Both the position numbers and the translations under genes were made by a program. The notes below the pieces were generated by a model that had not been told where the DNA came from, made no database searches, and worked only from the letters and a program-made list of their open reading frames with translations. A stretch of 64,000 bases of DNA from a bacterium (lineage in GTDB: Bacteria > Myxococcota > UBA727 > JAUIJE01): positions 434,001 through 498,000 of the forward strand of contig JAUIJE010000001.1 of NCBI GenBank assembly GCA_030431455.1, given 5' to 3'. Below, one piece after another: positions 37,095 to 46,763 of the stretch (the stretch's first letter is position 1; the number at the start of each line of letters is the position of its first letter).

Positions 37095-37934
37095 ATGACC
37101 GTGCCCACCCTCCGCCTCCTTTTGCCCGTCGCGCTCGTCGCGGCGGTGTCCGCTTTTGCCCAGGAAGGCGGGACCCCTGCGGCCGCCGGGCAGCCGGCCC
37201 CGCCCCCCGCCGACACCGCGACCCCGGCTGACGCCACCGCCCCCGCCGAGGGCGCGGCCCCCGCGGAGGGAGCCGCCGCGCCCGCCGATGGGGCCCCCGC
37301 CGACGGGACCGCCCCCGGCGAGGCCGCCGCGGCTGAGGCCGGCGCCGAGAGCCCCACCGCCACCACCGACCTCGCCACCGCCGAGCGCGAATACGAGCTG
37401 CGCGTCTCCGACCTCGAGACCCGCATCAAAGACCTCAAAGAGAACATTCACCGCAGCAAAGCCAAGCTCACCTTGCTCACCCAAGCGGTGACCGAGGGCG
37501 GGCTCGGCCGCGGGGCCCAGGTCATCATCATCCACAAGAACGACATGGGCGGGAACTTCCTGCTCACCGACGTCGCCTACTTCCTCGACGGCGGGCCTTT
37601 GTGGCAAGAGGTCGACGAGCAGGGCACGCAGCTGACGGAAAAGCGCAAACACGTGGTGTGGGAAGGCAACATCGTCGAGGGCAGCCACACCCTGAGCGTG
37701 TCCATGATCTACAAAGGCAATGGCACTGGGGTGTTCAGCTACCTCGAGGGCTACAACTTCAAGCTCAAGGACACGATCACCTTCACCGCCGAGCCCGGCA
37801 AGCAGGTCATCATCGAGGTGGTCGGCTACGAGCAAGGCAACTTCACCACCGAGCTCACCGACCGCCCGGCCATCCGCTTCGATACCCAACTCGACGCCAA
37901 CGCCTCCCCGGCGGCCGCGCCCGCGGGCGAATAG
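37095..37934 (+). CDS. Exported Ala/Pro-rich protein of the motor cluster
   Basis: A 279-residue protein from the ATG at 37095, preceded by AAGGA at 37083-37087; an alternative ATG at 37068 overlaps the mglA stop. The signal peptide is LRLLLPVALVAAVSAFAQ. A 65-residue Ala/Pro/Glu linker follows, then a coiled coil (YELRVSDLETRIKDLKENI), then a beta-sandwich-like domain (GAQVIIIHKNDMGGNFLLTDVAYFLDGG, GSHTLSVSMIYKGNGTGVFSYLEGY). Proteins of this layout sit in deltaproteobacterial TolQR/TPR clusters and are often mis-named after lipoyl enzymes because of the Ala/Pro linker. Probably a periplasmic scaffold; exact role unknown. Confidence 0.75.
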   Translation: MTVPTLRLLLPVALVAAVSAFAQEGGTPAAAGQPAPPPADTATPADATAPAEGAAPAEGAAAPADGAPADGTAPGEAAAAEAGAESPTATTDLATAEREYELRVSDLETRIKDLKENIHRSKAKLTLLTQAVTEGGLGRGAQVIIIHKNDMGGNFLLTDVAYFLDGGPLWQEVDEQGTQLTEKRKHVVWEGNIVEGSHTLSVSMIYKGNGTGVFSYLEGYNFKLKDTITFTAEPGKQVIIEVVGYEQGNFTTELTDRPAIRFDTQLDANASPAAAPAGE

Positions 37935-37942
37935 GAGCCGAT

Positions 37943-40390
37943 TTGGCCACCAAGACCTCGGCTACGCGAGTGCTGCGCCCCGCCGGCGCCCTGTTGTGGG
38001 GCACGCTGGTGGCGGGGGCAGGCTTTGCCCAGGGGCAGCCGGGGGTGCCGACGCAACCGGGGGACACCCCCAAGCCGCCCACGCCGAGCATGGACGGCAT
38101 CCGCGCCGAGGTGACCGCGTACGAGGAGGAGCTCGGCCGGCTCGAATCCGAGTACCACACGATTCCCGAAATCCGCGGCGAGAGCCGGTTCAACGACTAC
38201 CTGTTCTACGCCACCGGCGCCTACGAGAACAAAGAGTACGAAATCTCGTCGCTGTACTTCTACGGCGCGGTCGAGCCCCCCCTCCCGGAGCCCGGGCGCC
38301 CGGCGTCGACCCGGCCCGAGTTTGCCCTCGCGATCAAAGGCCTCGCCGACAGCCTCTACAAACTCGAGAATTACGGCGGGGCGCGCACCCACTACGAGCG
38401 GCTGCTCAACATGCCGAGCAACCAGTTTCGGGACCACGCGCTGGTGCGGCTGATCGACATCGCCTCGACGCTGCGCGACACCCGCTCGGTCCAGAACTAC
38501 GTGCGCATCTACGAGGCCCAGGGCCAAAGCCGCAACGGGACCCCGTCGGAGGTCAGCTATGCCCTCGGCCGGATGTACTTCCTCGCCGGGGAAATGGGGA
38601 AGAGCAAGGACCGTTTGGTCCAGATTCCCCCCGGGGACGCCTACTACCTGCGCGCGCAGTACCTCATCGGCGCCAACCTCGTGAAAGAGGGCAAGCTCGT
38701 CGACGGCCTTCGCCAGTACGACACGATTTTGCGCACTGTGCCCCCGGTGGCGGACGCCGACCCGGAGGTCCGCGAGCTGTGCCACCTGGCCCGCGGCCGC
38801 CTGTACTACGAGCTCGACAAGTACGACGAGGCCGTGGACGCTTACAATTACATTGACGTCGACTCCGACTACCTCGCGACCATGCTGTACGAGGTCATCT
38901 GGACCTACGTGCGCCGCGCGGGCAACGCCCGGACCAACACCGACCTCGAGGAGAAGGAGCGCCAAGCGGCCGCGGACAAGGAATACGAGTCCGCGCTCGA
39001 ACGCCTGCAGGTGCTCGACTACCTCGAGTCCGAGACCGACCTCGAGGCGGACATCAAGATCCTCATGGGCAACCTCCAGATTCAGCGCCGGGCGTTCCCC
39101 GAGGCGACCTCGACGTTCGCGTCGGTGCTCGGGCTGTACGGCCCCGCCGACGACGAGCTGCGCCTGATGGTCGAAGACCCCGTGGCCCGCCAGCAGCTGC
39201 TGCGCGACATCCTCACCCTCGAGCAAGGGGGCCTCGCGGCCGAGACCAAGCTGCCCCGCCTCGCCGCGGAGCGGGCCAAACAGAACACCGAGGTGGCCAA
39301 GGCCCTGTCCATCTACCGCGAGCTCGACCGGTCCAAGGCCGAGATCGTGGCCACCCAGAAGCTGCTCAGCAAGCTCGAGCAACGCCTCAACCAGCCCGAT
39401 CGCGCGGGGCTGTTCAAGGAGGTCGCGTCCCCCTTGGTGCGGGCCAAGGCCAACAAGACCAACCTGCTCAAGGCCGAGGCCAAGGTGCTCGACGTCAAGC
39501 GGGTGGCCGCGCGCCTCAAGGCCACCGACGAACAAAAGCTCCGCATGGCGAGCTTGGCCGCCCGCACCAACGAGTCCCGCGACGCCCTGGAGCGCATCAC
39601 CTCCGACGAGGAATCGATCAAGGCCGAGCGCGGGGCGCGCGAGGGGCAGCTGCGCGTCCTGTCCGAACGCATGAGCGAAGTTCGGGTCCTGCTGCAAGGG
39701 GTCAAAGCCCAAGTGCGCGCGGTGGACGGCATGATTTCGCGGGCCAAGCAGCAAAGCAACGCGTCGCCCCTCGAGGTGCGCAACCTCCGCAAAGAGCTCG
39801 CCTTCTTCAACCAAAATGTCCGCGCCCTCGAGGCCGAGCAAGAGGCCATCGACGAAGAAATCCGCGACATGCGCGACGAGCTCAAGCTCACCGCCGGGCG
39901 CGGGGTGGGCGACACCGCGGTTCGGCAAGCTTTCGAGCAGGCCGCGCGCGACGAGAACACCCTGCTCAACGAGATTCTCGGCCCCGAGGCGGCCAAGTTC
40001 GCCGCCATCGAGGCGCGGCTCGCGGACATGAAGCGCCGCAACCAGACCTTCATCGACCGGGTCGAGGCGGTGGTGCAAAAGCGCGTGAAAGAGTTCCAGG
40101 GCGCCATCGCCACCGAGCGCAGCAACCTCGACGACTACCGTCGACGGGTGGCGAGCATGGAAGCGGACGCGGCCGCGTTCCGGGACACCGCCACCGCCAT
40201 CGCCCTCGAGCACGTGCGCGCGGTGCTCGGCCAAGTGGTGATTCGCGCGGACGTCGGTCTCGTCGACGTCGCGTGGGCGCGCAAGCAGGCCGAGACAGAA
40301 AAGATCGCGGAGCTTCAGCGTGCGCGGCAAGCTGAGCTCACCGACCTGAACCAGGCCTATGCGGACCTGACCCAGGACGAGGTCAATTGA
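37943..40390 (+). CDS. Large exported TPR and coiled-coil protein of the motor cluster
   Basis: An 815-residue protein. It starts with TTG at 37943, supported by AGGAG at 37933-37937; an N-terminal signal (VLRPAGALLWGTLVAGAGFAQG) has no lipobox. Residues about 60-480 form TPR-like repeats (for example YALGRMYFLAGEMGKSKDRL, YDEAVDAYNYIDV). Residues about 520-800 form long coiled coils (AEAKVLDVKRVAARLKATDEQKL, RALEAEQEAIDEEIRDMRDEL). This fits a periplasmic scaffold of the Glt type. It begins 8 bases after the preceding stop, and its stop overlaps the next start (TGATG). Confidence 0.8.
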   Translation: MATKTSATRVLRPAGALLWGTLVAGAGFAQGQPGVPTQPGDTPKPPTPSMDGIRAEVTAYEEELGRLESEYHTIPEIRGESRFNDYLFYATGAYENKEYEISSLYFYGAVEPPLPEPGRPASTRPEFALAIKGLADSLYKLENYGGARTHYERLLNMPSNQFRDHALVRLIDIASTLRDTRSVQNYVRIYEAQGQSRNGTPSEVSYALGRMYFLAGEMGKSKDRLVQIPPGDAYYLRAQYLIGANLVKEGKLVDGLRQYDTILRTVPPVADADPEVRELCHLARGRLYYELDKYDEAVDAYNYIDVDSDYLATMLYEVIWTYVRRAGNARTNTDLEEKERQAAADKEYESALERLQVLDYLESETDLEADIKILMGNLQIQRRAFPEATSTFASVLGLYGPADDELRLMVEDPVARQQLLRDILTLEQGGLAAETKLPRLAAERAKQNTEVAKALSIYRELDRSKAEIVATQKLLSKLEQRLNQPDRAGLFKEVASPLVRAKANKTNLLKAEAKVLDVKRVAARLKATDEQKLRMASLAARTNESRDALERITSDEESIKAERGAREGQLRVLSERMSEVRVLLQGVKAQVRAVDGMISRAKQQSNASPLEVRNLRKELAFFNQNVRALEAEQEAIDEEIRDMRDELKLTAGRGVGDTAVRQAFEQAARDENTLLNEILGPEAAKFAAIEARLADMKRRNQTFIDRVEAVVQKRVKEFQGAIATERSNLDDYRRRVASMEADAAAFRDTATAIALEHVRAVLGQVVIRADVGLVDVAWARKQAETEKIAELQRARQAELTDLNQAYADLTQDEVN

Positions 40391-43300
40391 TGAAGCGTCC
40401 CCTCCTGGCCTGTGTGCTCCTGGCCGCGCCGATGGCGACGGCGCAGGCCCCCGCGCCGGCCGCCCCCGCGACCGGCGAAGGGGACGCAGACGCGGACGGC
40501 GACGCCCCCGAGGACGCGGCCGCCACCGGCGAGGTGACCGAGGCCGAGGCCGCGCCCCAGCCGCCGCCCCCGCCGCCGAAGCCGAAAAAGCCCGCGCGCC
40601 CGCCGGCCACGCCGATGAGCGACGACACCAAACTCGACCGGCTGCAGGCGCTCGAGGATTTGGTGGAGGCCTACGAGCGCGAGTCCGAGGCCTACCGGCA
40701 AGAGGTCCGGCGCGTCGCCGAGCGGAAATACAAAGAGCGCCGGCGCAGCATCGAGACCAACTACAAAAAGCAGCTCGCCCCCGTGATCAAGCGCGAGCGG
40801 GCCTACCGCCTCGAGGCCATCACCGCGTTCGAGCGCTTCATCGCCAAACACCCCCGGGACCCGACCTACACCCCGGACGCGCTGTTCCGTCTCGCCGAGC
40901 TGTACTTCGAAAAGTACGACGACGAGTACCAGCAAAACATGGAGCGGTACCGCAACGACTTCGAGACCTGGAACAACGCCGGGGCCGAGGGTGACCCCCC
41001 CGAGGAGCCCAAGCCGCGCTTCGACCGCACCATCGCGCTGTACCGCCAGCTCATCAACGACTTCCCCAACTACCGCCTGCTCGACGGCGCCTACTACCTC
41101 CTCGGCTACACGCTCCGCACCCAGGGCGACGCCGAGGAGGGCATGCAGGCCTGGCGTACCTTGGTGGAGCGCTACCCCAACAGCCGGTTCTACGCCGAGG
41201 TGTGGTTCCGCATCGGCGACTACCACTTCGACGAGGAGGAGTGGCCAGAAGCGATTCAAGCCTTCTCCAAGGTCACGCCCATCCGCGATGGGGCCTACTA
41301 CGACAAGGCGCTCTACAAGCTCGCCTGGACCTACTACCTGGTCAACGAGTTCGACAAATCTGTCACATTGTTCTTTGAGCTGCTCGACTTCTCGTGGGCC
41401 AAGCGCCTGGCGGGCGAGTCCGAGGGGGGCTCGGTCCTCGAGGAAGAGGCCGTGCAGTACGTCGCGATCTCGTTTTCCGACGACAACTGGGAGCGCCCCA
41501 ACAAGTACAAGACCCTCATCGCTGGCGACAGCCTCGACGACGAGTTCGCCGAGTTTGACGTCGACTATGTCGCGTTCGCCAACGACTATTTCGACGGGGC
41601 GGAAAAGAAGGCCGGCGAAAAGAAGCCCTACCGGCGCGACATCATGGCCAAGCTCGGCGACATCCTGTTCAAACAGTCCAAGAACCGCCAAGCGGTCATG
41701 GCCCTCGAGCAGGCCATCGCCCTCGACGAGCTGCACCGGGATGCGCCCAAGTTGCAGGACATGATCATCCAAGCCTGGGAGCGGGAGCGCGAGTTCGAAA
41801 AAGCGTCCGAGGCCCGGGACGTGCTGGTCAAGAAGTTCGGCGCCAACTCCGAGTGGGGCAAGAAGCACCGCAACGACTCGGAGGCGCGCAAGCAGGCCGA
41901 GGACCTCGCCCGGGTCTCGCTGTACAAAGCCGCGATCTACTACCACCAGCAAGCGCAGAAGTACTACGAGGACCAAAAGCAGGACCTGTCGATCCAGTTC
42001 TTCAAGGCCGCGGCCGCGTCCTATGGTGAATACCTGCAGCTGTACCCCCACGACAAAGAGGCGTACGAGCTCGGCTACTACCTCGCGGACACTTACTACT
42101 ACTCGCTCGATTTCCGCCGCGCGGCCACGCAATACGCCAAGGTCCGCGACTCGACCCTGGGCACCAAATACCGCGGCGATGCGGCGGTCAACGTCGTGTA
42201 CTCGCTCGAGCGCGTCATCGACGCGGCGGTCAAAAACGGCGAACTCGAGGACCGCAACATCTTTGCCCCCCCGACGCCGTCGGAAGACGGCACCCCGCCG
42301 CCGCAAGAGGAAATCCCGCCCCTGCGCATGGAGTACGTCGGTGCGGTGGACAAGATCGTCGAGCGCTCCCCCGAGCACGAGAAGGCCCCGGCGTTCTCGT
42401 ACGCGGCGGCCGCGATCTACTACTCGTACGGTCACCTCGACGAGGGCGTGAAGCGGTTCGAGAAAATCATCCAGGCCTATCCGCAGCACGAGGCGGCCAA
42501 GTTCGCGGCCAACTTCATCCTCGACTACTGGTTGGGCAAGAAGGATTGGGCCCAGGCGGCCAAATACGCCGCGCAGTTCAAGAGCACCCTCGCCGACGAC
42601 TCGGGCACGTTCGCCAAGATCGAGGGCGGGGCGAAGTTCCAGATCGCCAAGAAGAAGCTCGAGGACGGCGAGCAGGCCCTGCGCGAAGACCGCATCTCAG
42701 AAGGCCTCGCGTTGCTCGAGGAAGGGGCCAACCAGTACCTCGCGCTCCTCGACGAGGATCCCAAGCGCGAGTTCGCGGACGTGATGATGTACAACGCCGC
42801 GCTCTCGCTGGAAAAAGCCCGGCGCCCGGCGCGCGCCGCCGGCCTCTACGAACGCCTTTACAAGGAGTACCCCGACAGCGAATACGCGGCCGAGGCGATG
42901 TTCCGCGTGGGCAGCAAGTCCGAGCAGGCCTTCGACTTCAACAAGGCGGTCGACACCTACCTCGCCCTCGTCGACAAGTACAAAGAGTCCGACCGCCGGG
43001 CCGATGCCCAAATCAACGCCGCGCTCGCCCTCGAGGGGCAGCAGAAGTACAAACAAGCGGCCAAAGAGTTCGAGAACTTCGCGAAGCTGTTTCCCGACAA
43101 CCCGGAGGCCCCGAAGGTCTTTTTCCGGGCCGCGTTGGTGCACAAAAAGCGCGGCAACCCCGCGGCGGAGAAGTCATCGCTCAAGCGCTTCATCGCCCGG
43201 TACAAGTCGAGCTCGGAGCAGGCCCCCCTCGTGATCGAGGCCTACACCCGCATCGGCGAGATCGAAAAAGAGAAGGCCAAGACGGCCAAGAAGTACAAGC

Positions 43301-44034
43301 AGCGCAAGGCGGCCAACAAGGCCGCGGTCAAGGCCTGGGAGCAAGCGGTCACGCAATACAACCGGGCCAAGGGCAACCCCGCGGCGGCGTACTTCGCGGG
43401 CAAGGCGGCGTTCCTGTTGGCGGAGGAGGACTTCGCGTCCTACGACGACATGTCGATTAAGGCGAAGACCGGCAAAAAGCAGGCAAAAGAACTCGTGTCC
43501 AAGTCCGAACGACTGCAGAAGGTCGAGAAGACCTACAAAGAGATCATCTCCGACTACAAGCAGGCGGAGTGGTCGCTGGCGTCGCTGTACCGCATCGGTT
43601 CGCTGTACGACAATCTGCAGAAGTCCATCTTCGACGCGCCCTGTCCCGCGGACATCAAGCGCATCGACCCCATCGCCTGCGACGAGTACCGCACCGTGCT
43701 CGAGGACAAAGCGTACGCGGTGGAGGAAAAAGCGGTCGAGGCCTACCGGGTCGCGTACGAAAAATCCAAAGAGCTCAAAATCTCCAACGAGTGGACCAAG
43801 CGTACGCTCGATGCGCTCAACCTGCTGCGCTCCTCGGAGTTCCCCATCGACAAAGAACCGTTGGTCGCGCCCAAACGCGCGGACATCTACCGGCTTGGCA
43901 TGGTTTTGCCCGATGGTGGCGCGCAAGAGCTCAAGGCCACCGGCGTCGACACCGGCGCGTCGGGCGCGGCCGAGGGCGAAGACGGCCAGAGCGGGGGCGG
44001 GCAAGCGGCCCCCACCGAGGAGGACGACAAATGA
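40390..44034 (+). CDS. Very large exported TPR protein, GltD/AgmU-like by size and context
   Basis: A 1214-residue protein with a signal peptide (KRPLLACVLLAAPMATAQ) and an Ala/Pro/Asp linker, then TPR-like repeats almost to the end (LDGAYYLLGYTLRTQGDAEEGMQAWRTLVERYPNSRFY, AAGLYERLYKEYPDSEYAAEAMFRVG). Its size and periplasmic TPR character match GltD/AgmU of the M. xanthus gliding apparatus (about 1200 residues, as I recall). Orthology is an inference, not shown by motifs. It overlaps both neighbours (TGATG upstream, ATGA downstream). Confidence 0.8.
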   Translation: MKRPLLACVLLAAPMATAQAPAPAAPATGEGDADADGDAPEDAAATGEVTEAEAAPQPPPPPPKPKKPARPPATPMSDDTKLDRLQALEDLVEAYERESEAYRQEVRRVAERKYKERRRSIETNYKKQLAPVIKRERAYRLEAITAFERFIAKHPRDPTYTPDALFRLAELYFEKYDDEYQQNMERYRNDFETWNNAGAEGDPPEEPKPRFDRTIALYRQLINDFPNYRLLDGAYYLLGYTLRTQGDAEEGMQAWRTLVERYPNSRFYAEVWFRIGDYHFDEEEWPEAIQAFSKVTPIRDGAYYDKALYKLAWTYYLVNEFDKSVTLFFELLDFSWAKRLAGESEGGSVLEEEAVQYVAISFSDDNWERPNKYKTLIAGDSLDDEFAEFDVDYVAFANDYFDGAEKKAGEKKPYRRDIMAKLGDILFKQSKNRQAVMALEQAIALDELHRDAPKLQDMIIQAWEREREFEKASEARDVLVKKFGANSEWGKKHRNDSEARKQAEDLARVSLYKAAIYYHQQAQKYYEDQKQDLSIQFFKAAAASYGEYLQLYPHDKEAYELGYYLADTYYYSLDFRRAATQYAKVRDSTLGTKYRGDAAVNVVYSLERVIDAAVKNGELEDRNIFAPPTPSEDGTPPPQEEIPPLRMEYVGAVDKIVERSPEHEKAPAFSYAAAAIYYSYGHLDEGVKRFEKIIQAYPQHEAAKFAANFILDYWLGKKDWAQAAKYAAQFKSTLADDSGTFAKIEGGAKFQIAKKKLEDGEQALREDRISEGLALLEEGANQYLALLDEDPKREFADVMMYNAALSLEKARRPARAAGLYERLYKEYPDSEYAAEAMFRVGSKSEQAFDFNKAVDTYLALVDKYKESDRRADAQINAALALEGQQKYKQAAKEFENFAKLFPDNPEAPKVFFRAALVHKKRGNPAAEKSSLKRFIARYKSSSEQAPLVIEAYTRIGEIEKEKAKTAKKYKQRKAANKAAVKAWEQAVTQYNRAKGNPAAAYFAGKAAFLLAEEDFASYDDMSIKAKTGKKQAKELVSKSERLQKVEKTYKEIISDYKQAEWSLASLYRIGSLYDNLQKSIFDAPCPADIKRIDPIACDEYRTVLEDKAYAVEEKAVEAYRVAYEKSKELKISNEWTKRTLDALNLLRSSEFPIDKEPLVAPKRADIYRLGMVLPDGGAQELKATGVDTGASGAAEGEDGQSGGGQAAPTEEDDK

Positions 44035-45602
44035 TGCGTCATGTCCTCGTGCCCGTGGTCGCCGCCGTGCTCTTGTCTGCGTGCGCCAGCACCGAATCGG
44101 CCAAGCGGGACGACACGACCTCGTCCGACCCGGGCCAAGGGGAGGCGGGCGGTCCCATCCAGCCGGCCGAGCGCCCCCCCGAGGGCGCCCCGGAAGAGCG
44201 CGAGCCCGCGCCCACCGCCGCGCCGGCCCCCGCCGAGCCCGCGCCCCAACCGGCCCCCGCGGCCGCGGCCGAGCCTGCGCCCGCCCCGCAAAAGGGCCCG
44301 CCCGGGGAGGCCGACCGGCGGCGCAGCCCGGACGGCATCGACGACGACACCCCCCTGCCGAACGCCGGGTCCGCCGCCCGCCAAGCGTTCGACCAAGCCA
44401 CCCAGACCGCGCGCACCAACCCCGCCGCGGCGGTGCAGCAGTTTCTCGATGCGGCGGGCAAGACCAACTACTTCTACGCGGCCTACTTCAACGCCGGCGC
44501 CGCCGCCGAGGCCGCGGGCGATGCCGGCGCGGCCGAACGCAACTACCGGGCCGCGCTCAAAGAGCGCCCCGACTACGGCCCGGCGTTGATCAACCTCTAC
44601 CTCCTGCTGCGCAACCTCGGCCGGGCCCAGGACGCGGACCGCACCATCGACGACGCGTTGGCCAAACACGGGGACCGCGCGGGCCCGCACGTGGCCGCGG
44701 CCATGCGGCACTACGTCAACCGCCGCAAAGCGAAGGTCAAAGAAGAGGCGCTCGCCGCCATCCGCATCGACGAGCGCCAAGTGCCCGCGATGCAGCTGAT
44801 GGCGGCGGTGTTTTTTGAAGAGGGCCGCTACGAGACCGCCCGCTTTGCCCTCGAGAACGCCCTGCGCCTGGAGCCGGGCAACGCCTTGTTGCACCTCGAG
44901 CTGGGCCACGTGCTGATCAAACTCGACGAAGAAAAACGCGCGCTGACCGAGTTCGCCACCGCGTCCGCCCTGCGGCCCGACGTGGCCGAGGCCCACAGCA
45001 ACTACGGGGTACTCGTGTTGCGCGCCGGGGACGCGGACAAGGCGGTCGAGGCGTTCCGCAAAGTGACCGCGCTCAAGCCCAACTCGGCGGTGGCCCGCAT
45101 GCACCTCGGCAATGGGCTGCGCGCGCAGAAGCACTACGAGGAGGCGGCGGCCGCGTACCAACAAGCGCTGCAGCTCGATCCCAACCTGCACAAGGTGCAC
45201 TTCAACCTCGCCATCATGTACCTCGACAACGAGGTGCCGGGGCTGGACTTCCTGGCCCGGCTGAAGAAGTCGCAGGAGGAGTTCGGCATTTTCAAGAAGA
45301 CCGGCGAGGTGACCGAGGACTTGGCGTCCCGGATCGACGACTACGAAAAGACGCTCAAAAAGCGCATCCGGCGCGAAGAGAAGCGCATCGAGCGGGCGGC
45401 GGAGCGCAAGGCCATCGAAGCAGAAAAGAAGGCCAAAGAAGCGGCTGAGGGCGCCCAGGAGGGCGGCGACGGCGCTGGCGGGGAGGGGACCCAAGACGAG
45501 GCCCCGCCCGCAGACGGCGACGCCGCTCCCGAGGCGGGGAACACCGCGTCGAGATCCGATGTCTCCAGGGGTGGTGGTGCGGACGAGGAGGATGCCAAAT
45601 GA
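44031..45602 (+). CDS. TPR lipoprotein, GltE/AglT-like
   Basis: A 523-residue lipoprotein: MMRHVLVPVVAAVLLSAC (lipobox LSAC). A Pro/Ala-rich tether of about 100 residues comes next, then canonical TPRs (AAEAAGDAGAAERNYRAALKERPDYGPALINLYLLLRNLG, SNYGVLVLRAGDADKAVEAFRKVTALKPNSAVARMHLGNGLR). A highly charged C-terminal helix (RIRREEKRIERAAERKAIEAEKK) follows. It resembles GltE/AglT, an outer-membrane TPR lipoprotein of the gliding complex. ATG ATG at 44031 overlaps the previous stop and follows AGGAGG; a candidate promoter for the next genes begins 19 bases after its stop. Confidence 0.8.
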   Translation: MMRHVLVPVVAAVLLSACASTESAKRDDTTSSDPGQGEAGGPIQPAERPPEGAPEEREPAPTAAPAPAEPAPQPAPAAAAEPAPAPQKGPPGEADRRRSPDGIDDDTPLPNAGSAARQAFDQATQTARTNPAAAVQQFLDAAGKTNYFYAAYFNAGAAAEAAGDAGAAERNYRAALKERPDYGPALINLYLLLRNLGRAQDADRTIDDALAKHGDRAGPHVAAAMRHYVNRRKAKVKEEALAAIRIDERQVPAMQLMAAVFFEEGRYETARFALENALRLEPGNALLHLELGHVLIKLDEEKRALTEFATASALRPDVAEAHSNYGVLVLRAGDADKAVEAFRKVTALKPNSAVARMHLGNGLRAQKHYEEAAAAYQQALQLDPNLHKVHFNLAIMYLDNEVPGLDFLARLKKSQEEFGIFKKTGEVTEDLASRIDDYEKTLKKRIRREEKRIERAAERKAIEAEKKAKEAAEGAQEGGDGAGGEGTQDEAPPADGDAAPEAGNTASRSDVSRGGGADEEDAK

Positions 45603-45620
45603 GGCGCCGTCCTGGTCAAT

Positions 45621-45650
45621 TTGGCTCGCGCAGCCGGGTCCCCCTATACT
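45621..45650 (+). promoter_or_regulatory. Candidate internal sigma70 promoter of the motor cluster
   Basis: TTGGCT (45621-45626) and TATACT (45645-45650) are separated by 18 bases, close to the sigma70 consensus, in the 119-base gap between the TPR lipoprotein and the small exported protein gene. It would drive the small protein, TolQ/TolR-like and GltG-like genes independently of the mglBA promoter. Confidence 0.5.
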
Positions 45651-45721
45651 CCGGGCGATTTGAAGGATTCGCCTCGGGGGGGGATATCGACATCGCCCCC
45701 AGCGTGTCGAAAGGAAGAGTG

Positions 45722-45988
45722 ATGGCGACGCGGACGTGGAACAAAGCAGTGGCATGGGGGCTGGGCGCAGTGATGCTCGCCGCCTTGGCCATCGCCACCG
45801 CCGCGCCCGGCGCGCACGCCCAGGAGCGGCGCCGCATTTCGCTCGACGACATTGTCGTCGAGGGCAACATTCAAAAGCCCGAAGCGTTCTTCATTCTCCC
45901 GCGCACCAGCCTCAACTTTGAGGACTTGGAACGCCGCGAAGATCTCAAAAAACGCATCATCGACTCGGTGGAGAAAGCACCATTCTGA
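45722..45988 (+). CDS. Small exported protein preceding the TolQ-like gene
   Basis: An 88-residue protein from the ATG at 45722, after AAGGAAG, with a clear signal peptide ending AHAQ. The mature 50 residues include ISLDDIVVEGNIQKPEAFFILPRTSLNFEDLERRED. A similar short 'QKPEAFYILPR'-type protein commonly sits before TolQ/ExbD genes in deltaproteobacterial motor clusters (from memory). It has no membrane segment apart from the signal. It probably binds the periplasmic part of the motor; function not established. A GTG at 45719 is an alternative start. Confidence 0.7.
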   Translation: MATRTWNKAVAWGLGAVMLAALAIATAAPGAHAQERRRISLDDIVVEGNIQKPEAFFILPRTSLNFEDLERREDLKKRIIDSVEKAPF

Positions 45989-46014
45989 TCTTTCTTCTGA
46001 CCCCATTTCGTGGA

Positions 46015-46057
46015 AGGTTGCGACGCAACCTGCTGATCATGCGGCAAAAGTTGCCGC
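46015..46057 (+). other. Two tandem perfect hairpins before the TolQ-like gene
   Basis: AGGTTGC (46015-46021) and GCAACCT (46025-46031) form a 7-bp stem with a 3-base loop. Nine bases later GCGGCAA (46041-46047) and TTGCCGC (46051-46057) form a second 7-bp stem with a 3-base loop. Neither is followed by a U-run. They may stabilise or mark a processing point in the transcript between the small exported protein and the motor genes. Confidence 0.55.
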
Positions 46058-46076
46058 GCCTTGGAGGCTAGGTTTC

Positions 46077-46715
46077 ATGGGCAGCATCGCTGATTTCTTC
46101 ATCAAGGGTGGCGCTTGGATGATCCCGATTGGGATCGTCTCGTTCATCGTGGTCGCCGTGGCCATCGAGCGGGTCATCTTCTTGTTCTTCCGCTACAACA
46201 TCAACGGCTCGGCGTTCATGGCCCAGATTCAAAAGCTGGTCATGGCCAACAACATCGACCGCGCCATCAAGCTCTGCAATGCCGCCCCCAACGCTGCGCT
46301 TCCCCGCATCGTCAAGGCCGGCCTGCACCGGGCGAACAAAGGCGAGACCGAAATCCAAAACGCGGTGGAGGAGGCCAGCCTCGAGGTCATCCCGCTGCTG
46401 CAAAAGCGCGTCTCTTCGCTCAACACCTTGGCGTCTCTGGCCACGCTGCTCGGCTTGCTCGGGACCGTGTTCGGCCTCATCGAGGCGTTCAAGGTTGTGG
46501 CCAACGCGCCGCCGGACCAACGCGCCAACCTGCTCTCCGACGCCATCGCCATCGCCATGCACACCACCGCGTTTGGTTTGTTGGTGGCGATTCCCTCGCT
46601 CTTCCTGCACATGATGCTGTCTGGGATCATGAAGAAGATCATCGACGAGATCGACATGTACTCGGTCAAGCTCGAGAATCTCCTCATCACCCGCGGCAAA
46701 GGCGGAGCCGGCTGA
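46077..46715 (+). CDS. TolQ/ExbB-family proton channel subunit, AglR-like
   Basis: A 212-residue MotA/TolQ/ExbB-family protein with the usual three transmembrane helices: GGAWMIPIGIVSFIVVAVAIERVIFLFF, SLNTLASLATLLGLLGTVFGLIEAFKVV and AIAIAMHTTAFGLLVAIPSLFLHMML. The conserved TLLGLLGTV and the helix-3 T/A-rich face for proton passage are present. With TolR-like partners it should form the proton-driven inner-membrane motor that in Myxococcus (AglR) powers gliding. The ATG at 46077 follows TTGGAGGC; two perfect hairpins sit just upstream. Confidence 0.9.
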   Translation: MGSIADFFIKGGAWMIPIGIVSFIVVAVAIERVIFLFFRYNINGSAFMAQIQKLVMANNIDRAIKLCNAAPNAALPRIVKAGLHRANKGETEIQNAVEEASLEVIPLLQKRVSSLNTLASLATLLGLLGTVFGLIEAFKVVANAPPDQRANLLSDAIAIAMHTTAFGLLVAIPSLFLHMMLSGIMKKIIDEIDMYSVKLENLLITRGKGGAG

Positions 46716-46763
46716 TCGGCCGTTTGGGCCTTTTGGGGTTGAGCCTCGGGGGGACAAAGACGC

